Shown here piece after piece: positions 7,417 through 16,913 of a DNA stretch of 61,724 bases (the stretch's first letter is position 1; the number at the start of each line of letters is the position of its first letter). Where the stretch lies: the NCBI GenBank assembly GCA_964577115.1, contig CAZNXJ010000028.1:1-61724 (forward strand), in the 5' to 3' direction. Under the pieces are notes generated by a model, which searched no databases, was not told the DNA's origin, and was given only the letters and a program-made list of their open reading frames with translations. The DNA is from CAZNXJ01 sp964577115 (GTDB lineage: Bacteria; Planctomycetota; Planctomycetia; Pirellulales; Pirellulaceae). The position numbers and the translations under genes are program-made.

Positions 7417-8718
7417 ATGCCGACGGATGCGAACGAACCGACAATACGCCCTTTAGGGGCTTTGGGCCCGCGCGTGCGCTTTCTGAGCTGTGGGATGGCC
7501 GTTGTGATGGTCGTCGCTTGGGTGGCCGCCCTCTGGCCGCTCGACGATCTGCTCGACCGCAACGGTACTCCCGTTGGCGGCGATTTTCCGATGTTTTACG
7601 TTGCCGGCCAGACGTATCGAGAGGGCCGGTTGGACGAGCTGTATCGAGCGGATGCCCAGCAGCGGCGATTGCACGAGCTGCTGCCGAATCTGGCACCGGA
7701 TTACACGTTGCCCTACCGGTACCCACCGCCCGTTGCGGCGGCGGCGTCGCTCCTTACGCGGCTCCCCTACCCTGCGGCCTGGGCCGTGTTCGCCCTATTG
7801 TCGGTTGCTGCCTGGGCCATTGCTGCCACGGTGGCGATCCGGACGTGGGGTGTTTCGCCGCTCGCGCGAAAGACCATGGTCTGGTGCGCGCTCGGGCTGC
7901 CAGTCGCTTGGGAAGTCGTTCTTGGCGGGCAGGCGTCGCATTTCGGTCTGCTGTTGACGCTCGCTGCGATGGCGTGCTTGCAGCGCGGCCGCCCCGTCTT
8001 GGCTGGCATGTTGCTCGGCGGCACGCTCTACAAGCCGAACCTCGCCCTGCTGCTGCTTGTCGGCTGCGCCGTGCGCTATCCTCGCTGCCTGATCGGAATC
8101 GGGCTCACCGCCGCCGCGGGTGTGCTGGCCAGCCTGTGGATGGTTGGACCGGCGGGCCTGGAACAGTATCTCACCGAGTCAGCTCGGCTGGCGACGGCGA
8201 CGTGGGATCTGGAAACACCGTTCTGGAAAGTGCACGGATTGGCCGCGTGGTTACCCGACGCGCTGCTCGAACATCGGCGCGTGGTCATCCTGGTGGCGGG
8301 ACTGGTCGCGACGCTCGCGGTTGCTTGCCGCTGGCGGCGCTGCGAAGCAGCCGGCGGTGGCGCCGAGACGCTGCGATTTTTGACACAGTTGCTGGTAATC
8401 AACGCGCTGGGCAATCCGTACATTCCAATTTACGATCTCGTGCTGGTCCTGCTCCCCGCTTCGCTCTACGTGATCCAGCAGATTGATCGTCCGCATATCT
8501 CTACTCGCGCGATAGCAGGTTCCGCCATTTCACTCGCACTACTCGCATTCGGCCCGCATCTCGCGCAGCTCGTTTCCAAAAACCTGGGCGGGCCGCCCGT
8601 ATTCCCGCTCGTGCTGGCCGTGTGGGCAGCACTCACGTTCGCGCTGCTCCCTTGGTCGGAGCGTTCTGCCCGTCCTGCTCCGGCTTGCGATCCGCTCGGA
8701 AGCTTATCACGTGGATAA
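7417..8718 (+). CDS. glycosyltransferase family 87 (DUF2029)-like membrane protein
   Basis: A 433-residue multi-pass membrane protein resembling GT87 mannosyltransferases, which use polyprenyl-phosphate sugars at the membrane. Family-like features are an early loop acidic motif GGDFPMFYVAG (residues 54-64, Asp56 the likely catalytic type), the loop YRYPPP (100-105), GGQASHFGLLLTLAAMACL, and RGRPVLAGMLLGGTLYKPNL. Around ten hydrophobic helices are predicted. The substrate cannot be told from sequence. It stands alone and converges with the DUF1501 gene, only 18 bases away. The start has no strong ribosome binding site, so a slightly downstream start is possible. Confidence 0.75.
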   Translation: MPTDANEPTIRPLGALGPRVRFLSCGMAVVMVVAWVAALWPLDDLLDRNGTPVGGDFPMFYVAGQTYREGRLDELYRADAQQRRLHELLPNLAPDYTLPYRYPPPVAAAASLLTRLPYPAAWAVFALLSVAAWAIAATVAIRTWGVSPLARKTMVWCALGLPVAWEVVLGGQASHFGLLLTLAAMACLQRGRPVLAGMLLGGTLYKPNLALLLLVGCAVRYPRCLIGIGLTAAAGVLASLWMVGPAGLEQYLTESARLATATWDLETPFWKVHGLAAWLPDALLEHRRVVILVAGLVATLAVACRWRRCEAAGGGAETLRFLTQLLVINALGNPYIPIYDLVLVLLPASLYVIQQIDRPHISTRAIAGSAISLALLAFGPHLAQLVSKNLGGPPVFPLVLAVWAALTFALLPWSERSARPAPACDPLGSLSRG

Positions 8719-8736
8719 TAGGATGACAGTTTGTTG

Positions 8737-10110
8737 TCAGCCAATCCGGGCGTTTGTGAGAATCTGGTCGATGGGCTGACCCTCGCAGAGTTTCATGGGT
8801 CGGCCGACCGGCGTCATGAGTTCGCGGTGGATGTCGATGCCCAATGCGGCGAGCGCCGTGGCGTGGATGTCGGCAATCGGGCGCGGATCCTCGACATCCT
8901 GCACCGGGTTCTCGAGATCCGCGCGCGGTGTGGGGGACGTGGCGCCGACAACCTGGCCTCCGCGAATGCCGGCGCCCGCCAGGGCCACGGTGAAGCCGTG
9001 CGGCCAGTGGTCGCGGCCGGAGAGTTTGTTGATCCAGGGCGTGCGACCGAATTCGCCGCCGCAGATGACGAGCGTTCGCGAGAGCAGATCACGCTCTTCA
9101 AGATCCTGAAGCAACGCCGCGATGGCCGGATCGAGGATCTCGCATTGGCGCTGCTGGAGCTCCCGGTTGTTGATGTGACTGTCCCAGCCATCGAGCGTCA
9201 CCTCGATGCAACGCACGCCGACTTCGACGAGCCGTCTTGCGGCAAGGCATGCTCGTCCAAATGGCGATTCGCCATACGCCCGCTGCACCGCAAGTGGTTC
9301 GTCGCGCACCGCAAACGCCTTGAGCTGTTCCGAGCTCATCATTTGTAGCGCGGCTTGCGTTGTGGTGCGATGGAGCGTGCGGGTGGTTTCCAGGTTTTGG
9401 AGCCGCCCGCGAGCGAAATGTTCGTCCAAACGCTTCAGATCGACAATGCGCTGTTCAAGCCGCGCTGGCGAGACCCGCGGCTCAACGTCGGCGATGGGGT
9501 GAAGTGGATCGCCGACCTTGAACGCATCCAATGCATCACCCAGATAGCCGCCGCGTGCGGGCCAGGCGCCTGGCAGAATCGAGATGTGCCGCGGGATCTC
9601 AACGGAATCGGATGTTTGATGGCAGATGATGGCGCCGAGACTCGGATGCACGAGCGTCGGGTCGGGACGGTAGCCGGTCTTCGCGTTGTAGGTCGCTCGC
9701 TCGTGGTCGCCCTCCTTGCTGACAACCGAGCGTACGAGCGCGACATGGTGCATGTGTTCCGCCAAACGCGGGAACCACTCGCCGATCTCGACACCTTTCG
9801 CGCGCGTCGGGATGGCTCGCACACCGTCGCTGATGGGCGCGCCGGGATGCGGATCGAATGTTTCGAGCTGACTCGGACCGCCTTGAAGCCACAGAATAAT
9901 GACCGACCTCGGCGGTTCACCACGGCCCGAACCTTCGGCCCGCGCAAGAGCCTTGGCTACGTGCGTCCAGCTTAGCGCAAGGCCCGCGGCGCCAAACTTC
10001 AGCAGTGACCGGCGCGTCAGGTGCTCAGAACGTTTACAAACGCTGGACGCGGGCCACACGGTCGGCGAAGCAGAGGCATGCGGTGACGCAAACAGATGTG
10101 AGGCGGACAT
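8737..10110 (-). CDS. DUF1501 domain protein with Tat-like signal
   Basis: A 457-residue member of the planctomycete-expanded DUF1501 family, which has a fold related to alkaline phosphatases and sulfatases; its biochemical role is not established. A twin-arginine-like signal, TRRSLLKFGAAGLALSW, lies at about residues 32-48, suggesting export. Typical motifs are VIILWLQGGPSQLETFDPHPGAP, ALVRSVVSKEGDHERATYNAKTGYRP, VEVGVRCIEVTLDGWDSH and TLVICGGEFGRTPWIN, followed by GRDHWPHGFTVALAGAGIRGG. Its start lies three bases after the stop of the upstream DUF1549/DUF1553 gene, the usual two-gene operon arrangement. Confidence 0.92.
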   Translation of the reverse strand: MSASHLFASPHASASPTVWPASSVCKRSEHLTRRSLLKFGAAGLALSWTHVAKALARAEGSGRGEPPRSVIILWLQGGPSQLETFDPHPGAPISDGVRAIPTRAKGVEIGEWFPRLAEHMHHVALVRSVVSKEGDHERATYNAKTGYRPDPTLVHPSLGAIICHQTSDSVEIPRHISILPGAWPARGGYLGDALDAFKVGDPLHPIADVEPRVSPARLEQRIVDLKRLDEHFARGRLQNLETTRTLHRTTTQAALQMMSSEQLKAFAVRDEPLAVQRAYGESPFGRACLAARRLVEVGVRCIEVTLDGWDSHINNRELQQRQCEILDPAIAALLQDLEERDLLSRTLVICGGEFGRTPWINKLSGRDHWPHGFTVALAGAGIRGGQVVGATSPTPRADLENPVQDVEDPRPIADIHATALAALGIDIHRELMTPVGRPMKLCEGQPIDQILTNARIG

Positions 10111-10113
10111 GGC

Positions 10114-11748
10114 TTAGTGATTCCAAAGGAATTCGCTGCTGTTCAACAATACCCAGTACAGGTCCTCGCACGCTTCCGCGCGCGAGCGTTCCGGTTCTTG
10201 AAATCGAGGAAGGAGTACCGCGACTTCTTCCGGCGTCGGCCGCCGCGACAATGTGGCGAGGTACGCGGTCTCGATCGCCTGCCGGTCGTCGGCGAACATG
10301 GCGAGATGCGCAGAAGCATTCGTGAACGGGTTGTCCCCAATGCGTTCGGCCACCAGCTTCCCGTTCATCATCAGCAGACGCTGAGGAATCGTTCCGCCTC
10401 GGTCGGTGAACTCGTCTTCACCCATGTCGCCGTATCGGTCCACAAAGTCGCGCTGTTCGAAGAACCGGAGAAACCGCAGGAAGATGTGCGAGTTTGTACT
10501 GGCTGTGCGCAGGGAGCAGGCTTGCAGGATGGACCGCGCCGCTTGTTCAGGGCGCAGACGTGTTAGTGGAAACACGGCGAAATGCTGTTCGTGTTCCGGC
10601 GTGATCTCGAATTCGGCTCGGCTATCCGCCTGAAACACTTTCGATGCCGCGATGATCTGAATCAAACGTTGTAGATCGAAGTGATGTTGTGCGAGATCGT
10701 CGGCCAATAGTTCGAGTCCGGGCGGAAAGGGACCGGCGAGCGGAATGTCGTCGACCGGCTCGACGAGCGGCCGCCCAAACATGAGCGCCCAGATGCGATT
10801 CACGATTGCTCGTGCGAACGGACGATTTTCGGCATGGGTGACCCATGCCGCCAGTTGCGATCGCCGGTTGCCCGACAGGGGAGCGCGATCACGTGCGAAT
10901 GGCGGTGCCGGCTCGACGATCTCCTCGGCATCTTTATCGAGAAACCGATACACGTACGGCTGCGGGTGATCGCGCACTCCGGCCAGGGAGACTGTCACCT
11001 CCGAAAAGTAGGCGGCCAGTTGATGAAAGTCGCGCTGCGTGCCGCTTCGCAACTCGCTGCTTTCCACAATATGAATATTACCCAGCATATCATCATGGCA
11101 CTGGAGGCAATCGAATCGCATGCCCAGCAGTGCGCGCGACGTGCGTCCCGCCAGGCGAATTGGATCGGGGCGGTCGTCACTGACCGTGGCTGTCACGAAG
11201 TTCACGGCGGGATGATTGGTCCATAGACCGGTGCTCGTCAGCAGTTCGCGAACCAGTTCGTCATACGGCCGGTTGGCGAGCAGTTGATCGCTCAGCCAGT
11301 TCACGAACCGGCGTCGGCGGTACAGCAGGAAAGGACCATCATCGGTTCCCACCCAGGCGCGCGTGAACCGTTCGGCCAGGTAATCCGCGCAGCGTCGCTG
11401 GGCGAGTAACCGGCGGAGCCACCAATCAGTCCGCTGTTCGGCCGGCAGCAGTTCGAGCAAGCGGATTTCTTCGAGCGAGGGAATGGTGCCGGCGAGCCCC
11501 AAAGCGAGCCGCCGCGTGATCGTCAGCTCGTCGGCTCGCGGCGCTGCCTCGAGCCCGAGTTGCTCCCAGTGCTGGACGAATTCCAAATCGAGTCGATCGA
11601 CGACGTGCCGCAGGTCGTCCGGGGCGACGGCCACGGCCAGCGGTTCGCGGCGCAGCAGCTCGAGCTGCTGACGAGGGCGCAGGCCGGCCGCCGCCGAAAG
11701 GGCGGCCAGTCCGAGCGCGGTCACAAACAACAGATTCTTACGCCACAC
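10114..11748 (-). CDS. DUF1549/DUF1553 domain protein (PSCyt2-PSD1)
   Basis: A 544-residue secreted or anchored protein with an N-terminal hydrophobic segment (LLFVTALGLAALSAAAGL). The DUF1549 part includes LGLAGTIPSLEEIRLLELLPAEQ, RRFVNWLSDQLLANRPYDELVRELLTSTG and the haem-type motif CLQCH within RFDCLQCHDDMLG. The DUF1553 part includes RAIVNRIWALMFGRPLVEPVDDI, LQRLIQIIAASKVFQ, LRPEQAARSILQAC and YLATLSRRPTPEEV. It is shorter than many relatives and lacks an obvious N-terminal cytochrome-like PSCyt1 domain. Function is unknown; it is the partner gene of the downstream DUF1501 protein. Confidence 0.92.
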   Translation of the reverse strand: MWRKNLLFVTALGLAALSAAAGLRPRQQLELLRREPLAVAVAPDDLRHVVDRLDLEFVQHWEQLGLEAAPRADELTITRRLALGLAGTIPSLEEIRLLELLPAEQRTDWWLRRLLAQRRCADYLAERFTRAWVGTDDGPFLLYRRRRFVNWLSDQLLANRPYDELVRELLTSTGLWTNHPAVNFVTATVSDDRPDPIRLAGRTSRALLGMRFDCLQCHDDMLGNIHIVESSELRSGTQRDFHQLAAYFSEVTVSLAGVRDHPQPYVYRFLDKDAEEIVEPAPPFARDRAPLSGNRRSQLAAWVTHAENRPFARAIVNRIWALMFGRPLVEPVDDIPLAGPFPPGLELLADDLAQHHFDLQRLIQIIAASKVFQADSRAEFEITPEHEQHFAVFPLTRLRPEQAARSILQACSLRTASTNSHIFLRFLRFFEQRDFVDRYGDMGEDEFTDRGGTIPQRLLMMNGKLVAERIGDNPFTNASAHLAMFADDRQAIETAYLATLSRRPTPEEVAVLLPRFQEPERSRAEACEDLYWVLLNSSEFLWNH

Positions 11749-12008
11749 TGGGCCGCTCCGGGGAAAGATCCATCGTGTGTGTACGAAGGAAATACCTGCG
11801 AGACGTCCGACGAGTTACAGTTCGCCGCAGATTCCTCGTGCCAAAGGGCGGGCGAGGCGGACCGGCATCACGTCGTTCGTGGAAATTCGTTCGGCCTTGG
11901 TGAAATTATTCCCGAGAAACTGGAAACCCGCACCGATGGCATGCGGGTACTCGGGGTGACGCTTCCTGCCGTCGATGGGGCGGAGTTCGTCCGTAGGCTG
12001 CGTGTGCC

Positions 12009-13301
12009 ATGTTATTTCCCGTGGTGAGCTTCAGTTCTGAGAACGCGTCGGAGGCTGGTTTGGCGGTTTCCGCGACCGAGGCTCTGGTGGGCGGTGCATC
12101 GCGGATGCAGGTTCCGCCGATGCACCGGCGCAGTTGGCTTGCGCGAGGGGCGGCTGGAATATGTGCGGTCGGCGAGTGGCTGTTTGGCGTGGGCACGCTG
12201 ATCGTTGGGTTGGCCGTGCTGGCGACCGTGCCGATCGTGCAGGTGCTGAGCCTCGGTTATCTCCTCGAAGTCTCCGGCCGAGTGGCGCGGAGCGGCCGAC
12301 TGCGCGATGGGTTCGTGGGAGTTCGCAAGGCCGCTCGTATCGGCCGCGTCGTTCTTGGCACAGCGCTCGTGCTGTCGCCGCTCGCACTTGTCAAACACTG
12401 GGGTTACGTGGCCTGGCTGATTGACCCAGCGAGCCGCGCGACGGCCACCTGGCGTCTGGTGGCGTGGTGCTTGTACGTGGTGCTGGGAATTCATCTGGCC
12501 GGGGCCTGGTATCACGGCGGGAGATTGCGGGACTTTATCTGGCCGCTTGTGCTGCCATGGAAGGTACCAGCGGCTTTTTGGCGTCGTCAGCCGCTTCGTG
12601 AATGGCTGCCTCCGGTGCACCTGGCCGCGGACGTGGTGTCAGGACGCTGGTACGCCGAGGCGCGGGATCGTTTCTACGCGTTCGTTGTCAGCCTGCGGCT
12701 CCCGTACTATTTCCGACTTGGACTGTGGGGACTAATAGGCGGCATCGTCTGGCTCCTATTGCCCGTCGTGCTGCTCGTCATCGCCATCGAGCAGCCGCAG
12801 GATCCCGGGCCGCTCATCGGCCTCTTGGGTGGAGTGCTCATGGTGGCCGTCGTGCTGCTGCTTCCCGTGCTCCAGGTGCATTACGCGGCCGAGCGGCGAG
12901 GGTGCAAGCTGTTTGTGGTGCGCGATGCGCGCGAGTTGTTCTGCCGGGCGCCGCTGGCAATGCTTGTAGGGCTCACCACGACACTTGTTCTCGCGACCCC
13001 TCTGTATCTACTGAAGATCGAAGTCACGCCGCGCGAAGCCGCCGCGCTCCCGAGCCTCTTTTTCGTGACCTTCATGTTTCCCGCTCGGCTTGCGATGGGC
13101 TGGGCGGTGAGTCGAGCGTACCGCCGTGAACAGCGCCGCCATGTTCTCGTCCGATGGCTCGCACGCTTGCTCGCCATCACCATCGCGGCCGCGTACGTGC
13201 TCGTCATGTTCTTCTCGCAGTACAGTTCGTGGTACGGCACGTGGAGTCTGCTCGAGCAGCACGCGTTTCTGGTTCCGGTGCCGTTCCTCGAGATGCCGTA
13301 G
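12009..13301 (+). CDS. multi-pass membrane protein of unknown function
   Basis: A 430-residue protein with about seven to nine hydrophobic helices, for example VGTLIVGLAVLATVPIVQVL, VAWCLYVVLGIHLAGAWY, GIVWLLLPVVLLVIAIEQP and TTTLVLATPLYLLKI. Short basic loops (SGRVARSGRLRDGFVGVRKAAR) separate them. I do not recognise the family and cannot assign a function. The start at 12009 is weakly supported because no clear ribosome binding site precedes it; Met33 (12105) or Met38 (12120) are alternatives. The S41 protease gene follows 144 bases later on the same strand. Confidence 0.7.
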   Translation: MLFPVVSFSSENASEAGLAVSATEALVGGASRMQVPPMHRRSWLARGAAGICAVGEWLFGVGTLIVGLAVLATVPIVQVLSLGYLLEVSGRVARSGRLRDGFVGVRKAARIGRVVLGTALVLSPLALVKHWGYVAWLIDPASRATATWRLVAWCLYVVLGIHLAGAWYHGGRLRDFIWPLVLPWKVPAAFWRRQPLREWLPPVHLAADVVSGRWYAEARDRFYAFVVSLRLPYYFRLGLWGLIGGIVWLLLPVVLLVIAIEQPQDPGPLIGLLGGVLMVAVVLLLPVLQVHYAAERRGCKLFVVRDARELFCRAPLAMLVGLTTTLVLATPLYLLKIEVTPREAAALPSLFFVTFMFPARLAMGWAVSRAYRREQRRHVLVRWLARLLAITIAAAYVLVMFFSQYSSWYGTWSLLEQHAFLVPVPFLEMP

Positions 13302-13445
13302 TACGCGCGCTGAATGGCTCTGCCCTTCCCCGCCGTAAGGGCCGATGCGATACAGTAGATCGGTAGCGAGGCTGCGGTGGCGGGGAACAATCCGTGACAC
13401 GCAGCGAGCTCGCTTTCCCCGACATGCGTTTGGAGACGGACGAGG

Positions 13446-14741
13446 ATGCCCACGCGCAATCTGGTGTTGCTGATCACGCTGCTGGCGTTCTCCGCGATTT
13501 GTTACCTCAAGGCGCCTGGCAATTATTACGCGACACAGGTCGCCGAAGCGATGGAGCTGATTTCGCGCGCGTCGCTCGAACCAGTCGAGCTGCGCGAGCT
13601 GTTCGAGAACGCCATGCAGGGAATGCTCACCGGGTTCGACCCGCACTCGCGGTACTTGCCGCCGGCCGAGTATCGCCCGCTTCAGGAGGATCTCGATCAG
13701 CAGTTCGGCGGCGTCGGCATCATTGTCGAACAGAATGTAGAGACTGGCGCGCTGACGGTCCTCAGTCCCTCGCTGGGTTCGCCGGCCGAACGCGCCGGTA
13801 TCCGTGCCGGCGATGTCATCGTGGCCATTGATGGCCACCCGGCCGAAGGCATTCAAATGTCCGAAGCTGTACAGCGGATCCGCGGCCGGCCGGGGACTCG
13901 AGTGCGGCTGACCGTGCGGCATGTGGGAAGCGACGAGCCAGTGGATTATGAACTCGAGCGGCAGATCATTGCCGTCCCGTCGGTCCTAGGCGACGTGCGC
14001 GACGAGCGGGGAGGCTGGCAATTCGTGCTCGCCGATCATCCCCGTATCGGCTACATCCGTATCGAGACGTTCGGCGAGCAGACGGTGTCGGAGCTCCGCG
14101 CGGCGCTCGAATCGATCGCTGGCCGAGTCGACGGGCTCGTACTCGACCTGCGGAACAATTCGGGCGGATTACTGTCGGCTGCCGTCGAGACGTGTGATTT
14201 GTTTTTGGCGAGTGGCGAGATTGTTTCCATCCGTGTGCGCGGCGGCGCGGTACGCGACCGCTATGAAGCGCGGCCCGGCGTTGCCTTTCCCTTGCATATC
14301 CCGATGGCCGTACTGGTCAATCAGTACTCGGCGAGCGCCAGCGAGATTGTGGCGGCGTGCCTTCAGGACCATGGGCGAGCGGTTGTGGTGGGACAGCGCA
14401 CGTGGGGCAAAGGAACTGTGCAGAACATCTATCCGTTCGAAGGGGGGCGCAGCGCTCTGAAGCTGACTGTCGCCGAGTACAGACGTCCGAGCGGAACGAA
14501 CATTCATCGCGGCGAGGGTGTCGACGAACAGCAGCAGTGGGGCGTCAAACCGAACCCCGGCCTCGACGTGCCGCTCGAAGAAGACGAGTTTGTGCAGCTC
14601 TTCCGCCAGCGCCGCGAACGTGATTTGCCGTCCGCCGCGGCGACGGATAACGCGGCAGCCACGCCCATTGCCGATCGGCAGCTGCAGCGCGCGCTCGAAT
14701 ACCTGACTCGGCAAACGGCCGGCGCCGAGCGGAGTCAGTAG
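13446..14741 (+). CDS. S41 family carboxyl-terminal processing protease
   Basis: A 431-residue periplasmic or membrane-anchored serine protease of the CtpA/Prc type, which cleaves proteins from their C-terminus. An N-terminal hydrophobic anchor (LVLLITLLAFSAICYL) is followed by a cap region containing GMLTGFDPHSRYLPP, a PDZ domain (about residues 85-170: FGGVGIIVEQ, SPAERAGIRAGDVIVAIDG), and the catalytic core with GLVLDLRNNSGGLL. The expected catalytic pair is present with normal spacing: Ser297 in SASASEIV and Lys322 in WGKGTVQ. The C-terminal 35 residues are low-complexity. It converges on the hypothetical gene at 14768. Confidence 0.95.
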   Translation: MPTRNLVLLITLLAFSAICYLKAPGNYYATQVAEAMELISRASLEPVELRELFENAMQGMLTGFDPHSRYLPPAEYRPLQEDLDQQFGGVGIIVEQNVETGALTVLSPSLGSPAERAGIRAGDVIVAIDGHPAEGIQMSEAVQRIRGRPGTRVRLTVRHVGSDEPVDYELERQIIAVPSVLGDVRDERGGWQFVLADHPRIGYIRIETFGEQTVSELRAALESIAGRVDGLVLDLRNNSGGLLSAAVETCDLFLASGEIVSIRVRGGAVRDRYEARPGVAFPLHIPMAVLVNQYSASASEIVAACLQDHGRAVVVGQRTWGKGTVQNIYPFEGGRSALKLTVAEYRRPSGTNIHRGEGVDEQQQWGVKPNPGLDVPLEEDEFVQLFRQRRERDLPSAAATDNAAATPIADRQLQRALEYLTRQTAGAERSQ

Positions 14742-14767
14742 CAAGGTCTGGAAGCGAAAACGCGCGG

Positions 14768-15337
14768 TTACTCGTCGCGCGCCTCGGGCGAGGAATCTTC
14801 GCCTTCGCTCGTTTCCGGGAACGTTAGCTCGAGTCGCTTGAAATCCGTGTCGAAGCTGATCGAGACGACGCGCCAATCAGACAATTCCGTGCGATCGGGG
14901 CGGCGGTAATAGACGAATCGCCAGATCACCGGAATCTGCTCGGTTTTGTACAGATACGTCAGTAGCCAGAGATCCTTGCCGGCCGCACGTGCGGCCACTC
15001 GTTCCGCCTCGACGAGCCGGCCGTAGCGGTTCTCGAACGGCTCTATTTGCTGGACCAGGCTGTCGATCGCGCGCTGTTGCTCGAGAGCGCCCCCGGCAAC
15101 GAACTCTTGAACCGCGTCGCGAATCCCGGCGCGATCGCCAATGGCGTTAAAGAGAGTCGTGACGCGCTGGTCGAGCGACTCGAGCACCTCATCGTCCTGA
15201 GCCTGTACGGGCGTGTTGCTGGCCATCAAGAATGCCGCGATCAGTGCGACCCCGATAAGGGCTCGGGGAAGCCCCCACTTTCCGCCGTGTGGAGAATGAA
15301 CGAGACCAGCGAAAGGCCGTCGAAGCAGGCGATGCAT
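14768..15337 (-). CDS. secreted protein of unknown function
   Basis: A 189-residue protein with a signal-peptide-like stretch LIGVALIAAFLMASNTPVQAQ ending near residue 47. The mature part is mainly helical then strand-rich, with FENRYGRLVEAERVAARAAGKDLW, a segment IWRFVYYRRPDRTELSDWRVV and an acidic tail (TSEGEDSSPEARDE). The layout recalls small planctomycete periplasmic proteins, but I do not recognise a family. It lies downstream of folC on the same strand, 133 bases away, and may be cotranscribed with it. The exact start is uncertain because of the long basic N-region. Confidence 0.7.
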   Translation of the reverse strand: MHRLLRRPFAGLVHSPHGGKWGLPRALIGVALIAAFLMASNTPVQAQDDEVLESLDQRVTTLFNAIGDRAGIRDAVQEFVAGGALEQQRAIDSLVQQIEPFENRYGRLVEAERVAARAAGKDLWLLTYLYKTEQIPVIWRFVYYRRPDRTELSDWRVVSISFDTDFKRLELTFPETSEGEDSSPEARDE

Positions 15338-15470
15338 AGAGTGTTCTCCGAGTTGACGATCACGAGTGGCGAATGACGGGTCACATCACGTAGCCGTCCC
15401 GGGATCGGAACGGCTTCCCTTGTGGGGCTGTACGATGCCATTGGTCGCATGCCGAAGGCCGCGAGTCAAG

Positions 15471-16913
15471 TCAGTAGATCGGCTCGGCGGCTGGCGCGGT
15501 CGCGGGGCAGGTATCGAGCAGCGGTCGCACTTCGCCCGCCAAGAAAAAGGATCCGGTGACAGCGATCAGGTCGCCTGGGCCCGCCGAGCGCCGCACGAGG
15601 CCCCAGCCGGTCGCCGGGTCGCTCGCGGTTTCCACGGTTGGCCGAGCAGCAGTGGGATCGGCATCAAGGATTTGCCGAGCCATGGCAGACAGCACTTCGG
15701 GCGGGACGGCTCGCGGGTTGTTGCAGTAACGCGTGAGGACGACCAGATCGAAGCGCGGGAGCAGTCGGCGGAGCATGCCTTCGACGTCCTTGTCGTGGCT
15801 TGCTGCAAACAGCAGTGCGCGTTGTCGCGGAATAAAGCATTCGTCGAGTGTCTTTAGGAGCGCCTCGATTGACGCGACGTTGTGAGCGACGTCGAGTACG
15901 ACGTCGGGCGAGCGGCGAACGAGCTGGAGCCGCGCGGCACATTGCACGCTGGCGAGCCCGCTGCGCGTGGCAGCTTCGCTGGCTTTCCAGCCGCGCTCGG
16001 CCAAGCGGTCGAGCGTCGCAAGCGCGACGGCCGCGTTGCAGGCCTGGTGTTCGCCGAGCAGTCCGAGCTGGATGCCGGCGAGCTCCTTGGGGGGCTGCTG
16101 ATGCCAGTAATCGATGCACGCGCCTTGCGGTGCGCCTGGGATCGCGGCGTGGCGCCGGAAGCCGAAGTGCTCGCCGAGCACGTGCAGCGGCGCTTGCTGC
16201 TGGCTGGCGACGAGCTTAATCGTGGCCGCCGCCGAAGGCTCGACGACGCCGCTAACGACGGGCACGCCGGGCTTGATGATGCCCGCCTTCTCGCCCGCGA
16301 TTTCGGGGAGGGTGTTGCCGAGCTGCTTCGTGTGGTCGTAGCTGATGCTCGTGATGACCGACACCTCGGGTGTGCAGATGTTCGTCGAGTCGAGACGGCC
16401 GCCGAGCCCGACTTCCAGCACGGCAAGATCCACGGCCTCGCGGGCAAACCAGACGAGGGCCATCGCGGTAGTGATCTCGAAGAACGTCGGCCCTCGGTGT
16501 GGAGCTCGAACGCTCGCGTCCAGCTCGGTAACGACCGGCGCCAGGGTGTCGATTAAATCAACGAGCTGTTCGGGCGAGCAGGTCTGCCCGTTAATGACCA
16601 GTCGCTCCTCAAGCCGCTCGAGATGCGGTGATGTGTACAGCCCGGTCCGGTAGCCAGCCTGCTGGAGCACCGAAGCGATCATCGCGGCCGTTGAGCCTTT
16701 GCCCTTGGTACCGGCGACATGGATGATGCGCAGACGCTGGTGAGGATCACCGAGCCGCCGGGCGAGCTCGCGCATGCGGTCCAAGCGGAACTCGGCCGTG
16801 CGATACGACGCAGTTGCGTTGCGCTCGTAATTGATGCGGCCAAACAGGTAGCCCAGAGCGCGCTCGTATGCCGCACCGGGTGCCAGGGAATTCGACGAGG
16901 AAGGGTCAGACAT
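15471..16913 (-). CDS. folC: bifunctional folylpolyglutamate synthase / dihydrofolate synthase
   Basis: A cytosolic Mur-ligase-family enzyme that adds glutamate to dihydropteroate or to folates using ATP. I place the start at 16913 (MSDPSSSNSLAPGAAYERAL), which gives 480 residues, in the family range; the frame continues upstream but that extension is unlike any FolC. Landmarks are the P-loop HVAGTKGKGSTAAMIASVL, GLYTSPHLERLEERLVINGQ, LAVLEVGLGGRLDSTN, SYDHTKQLGNTLPEIAGEKAGI and DVAHNVASIEALL. Whether it has one or both activities cannot be told from sequence. Confidence 0.95.
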   Translation of the reverse strand: MSDPSSSNSLAPGAAYERALGYLFGRINYERNATASYRTAEFRLDRMRELARRLGDPHQRLRIIHVAGTKGKGSTAAMIASVLQQAGYRTGLYTSPHLERLEERLVINGQTCSPEQLVDLIDTLAPVVTELDASVRAPHRGPTFFEITTAMALVWFAREAVDLAVLEVGLGGRLDSTNICTPEVSVITSISYDHTKQLGNTLPEIAGEKAGIIKPGVPVVSGVVEPSAAATIKLVASQQQAPLHVLGEHFGFRRHAAIPGAPQGACIDYWHQQPPKELAGIQLGLLGEHQACNAAVALATLDRLAERGWKASEAATRSGLASVQCAARLQLVRRSPDVVLDVAHNVASIEALLKTLDECFIPRQRALLFAASHDKDVEGMLRRLLPRFDLVVLTRYCNNPRAVPPEVLSAMARQILDADPTAARPTVETASDPATGWGLVRRSAGPGDLIAVTGSFFLAGEVRPLLDTCPATAPAAEPIY

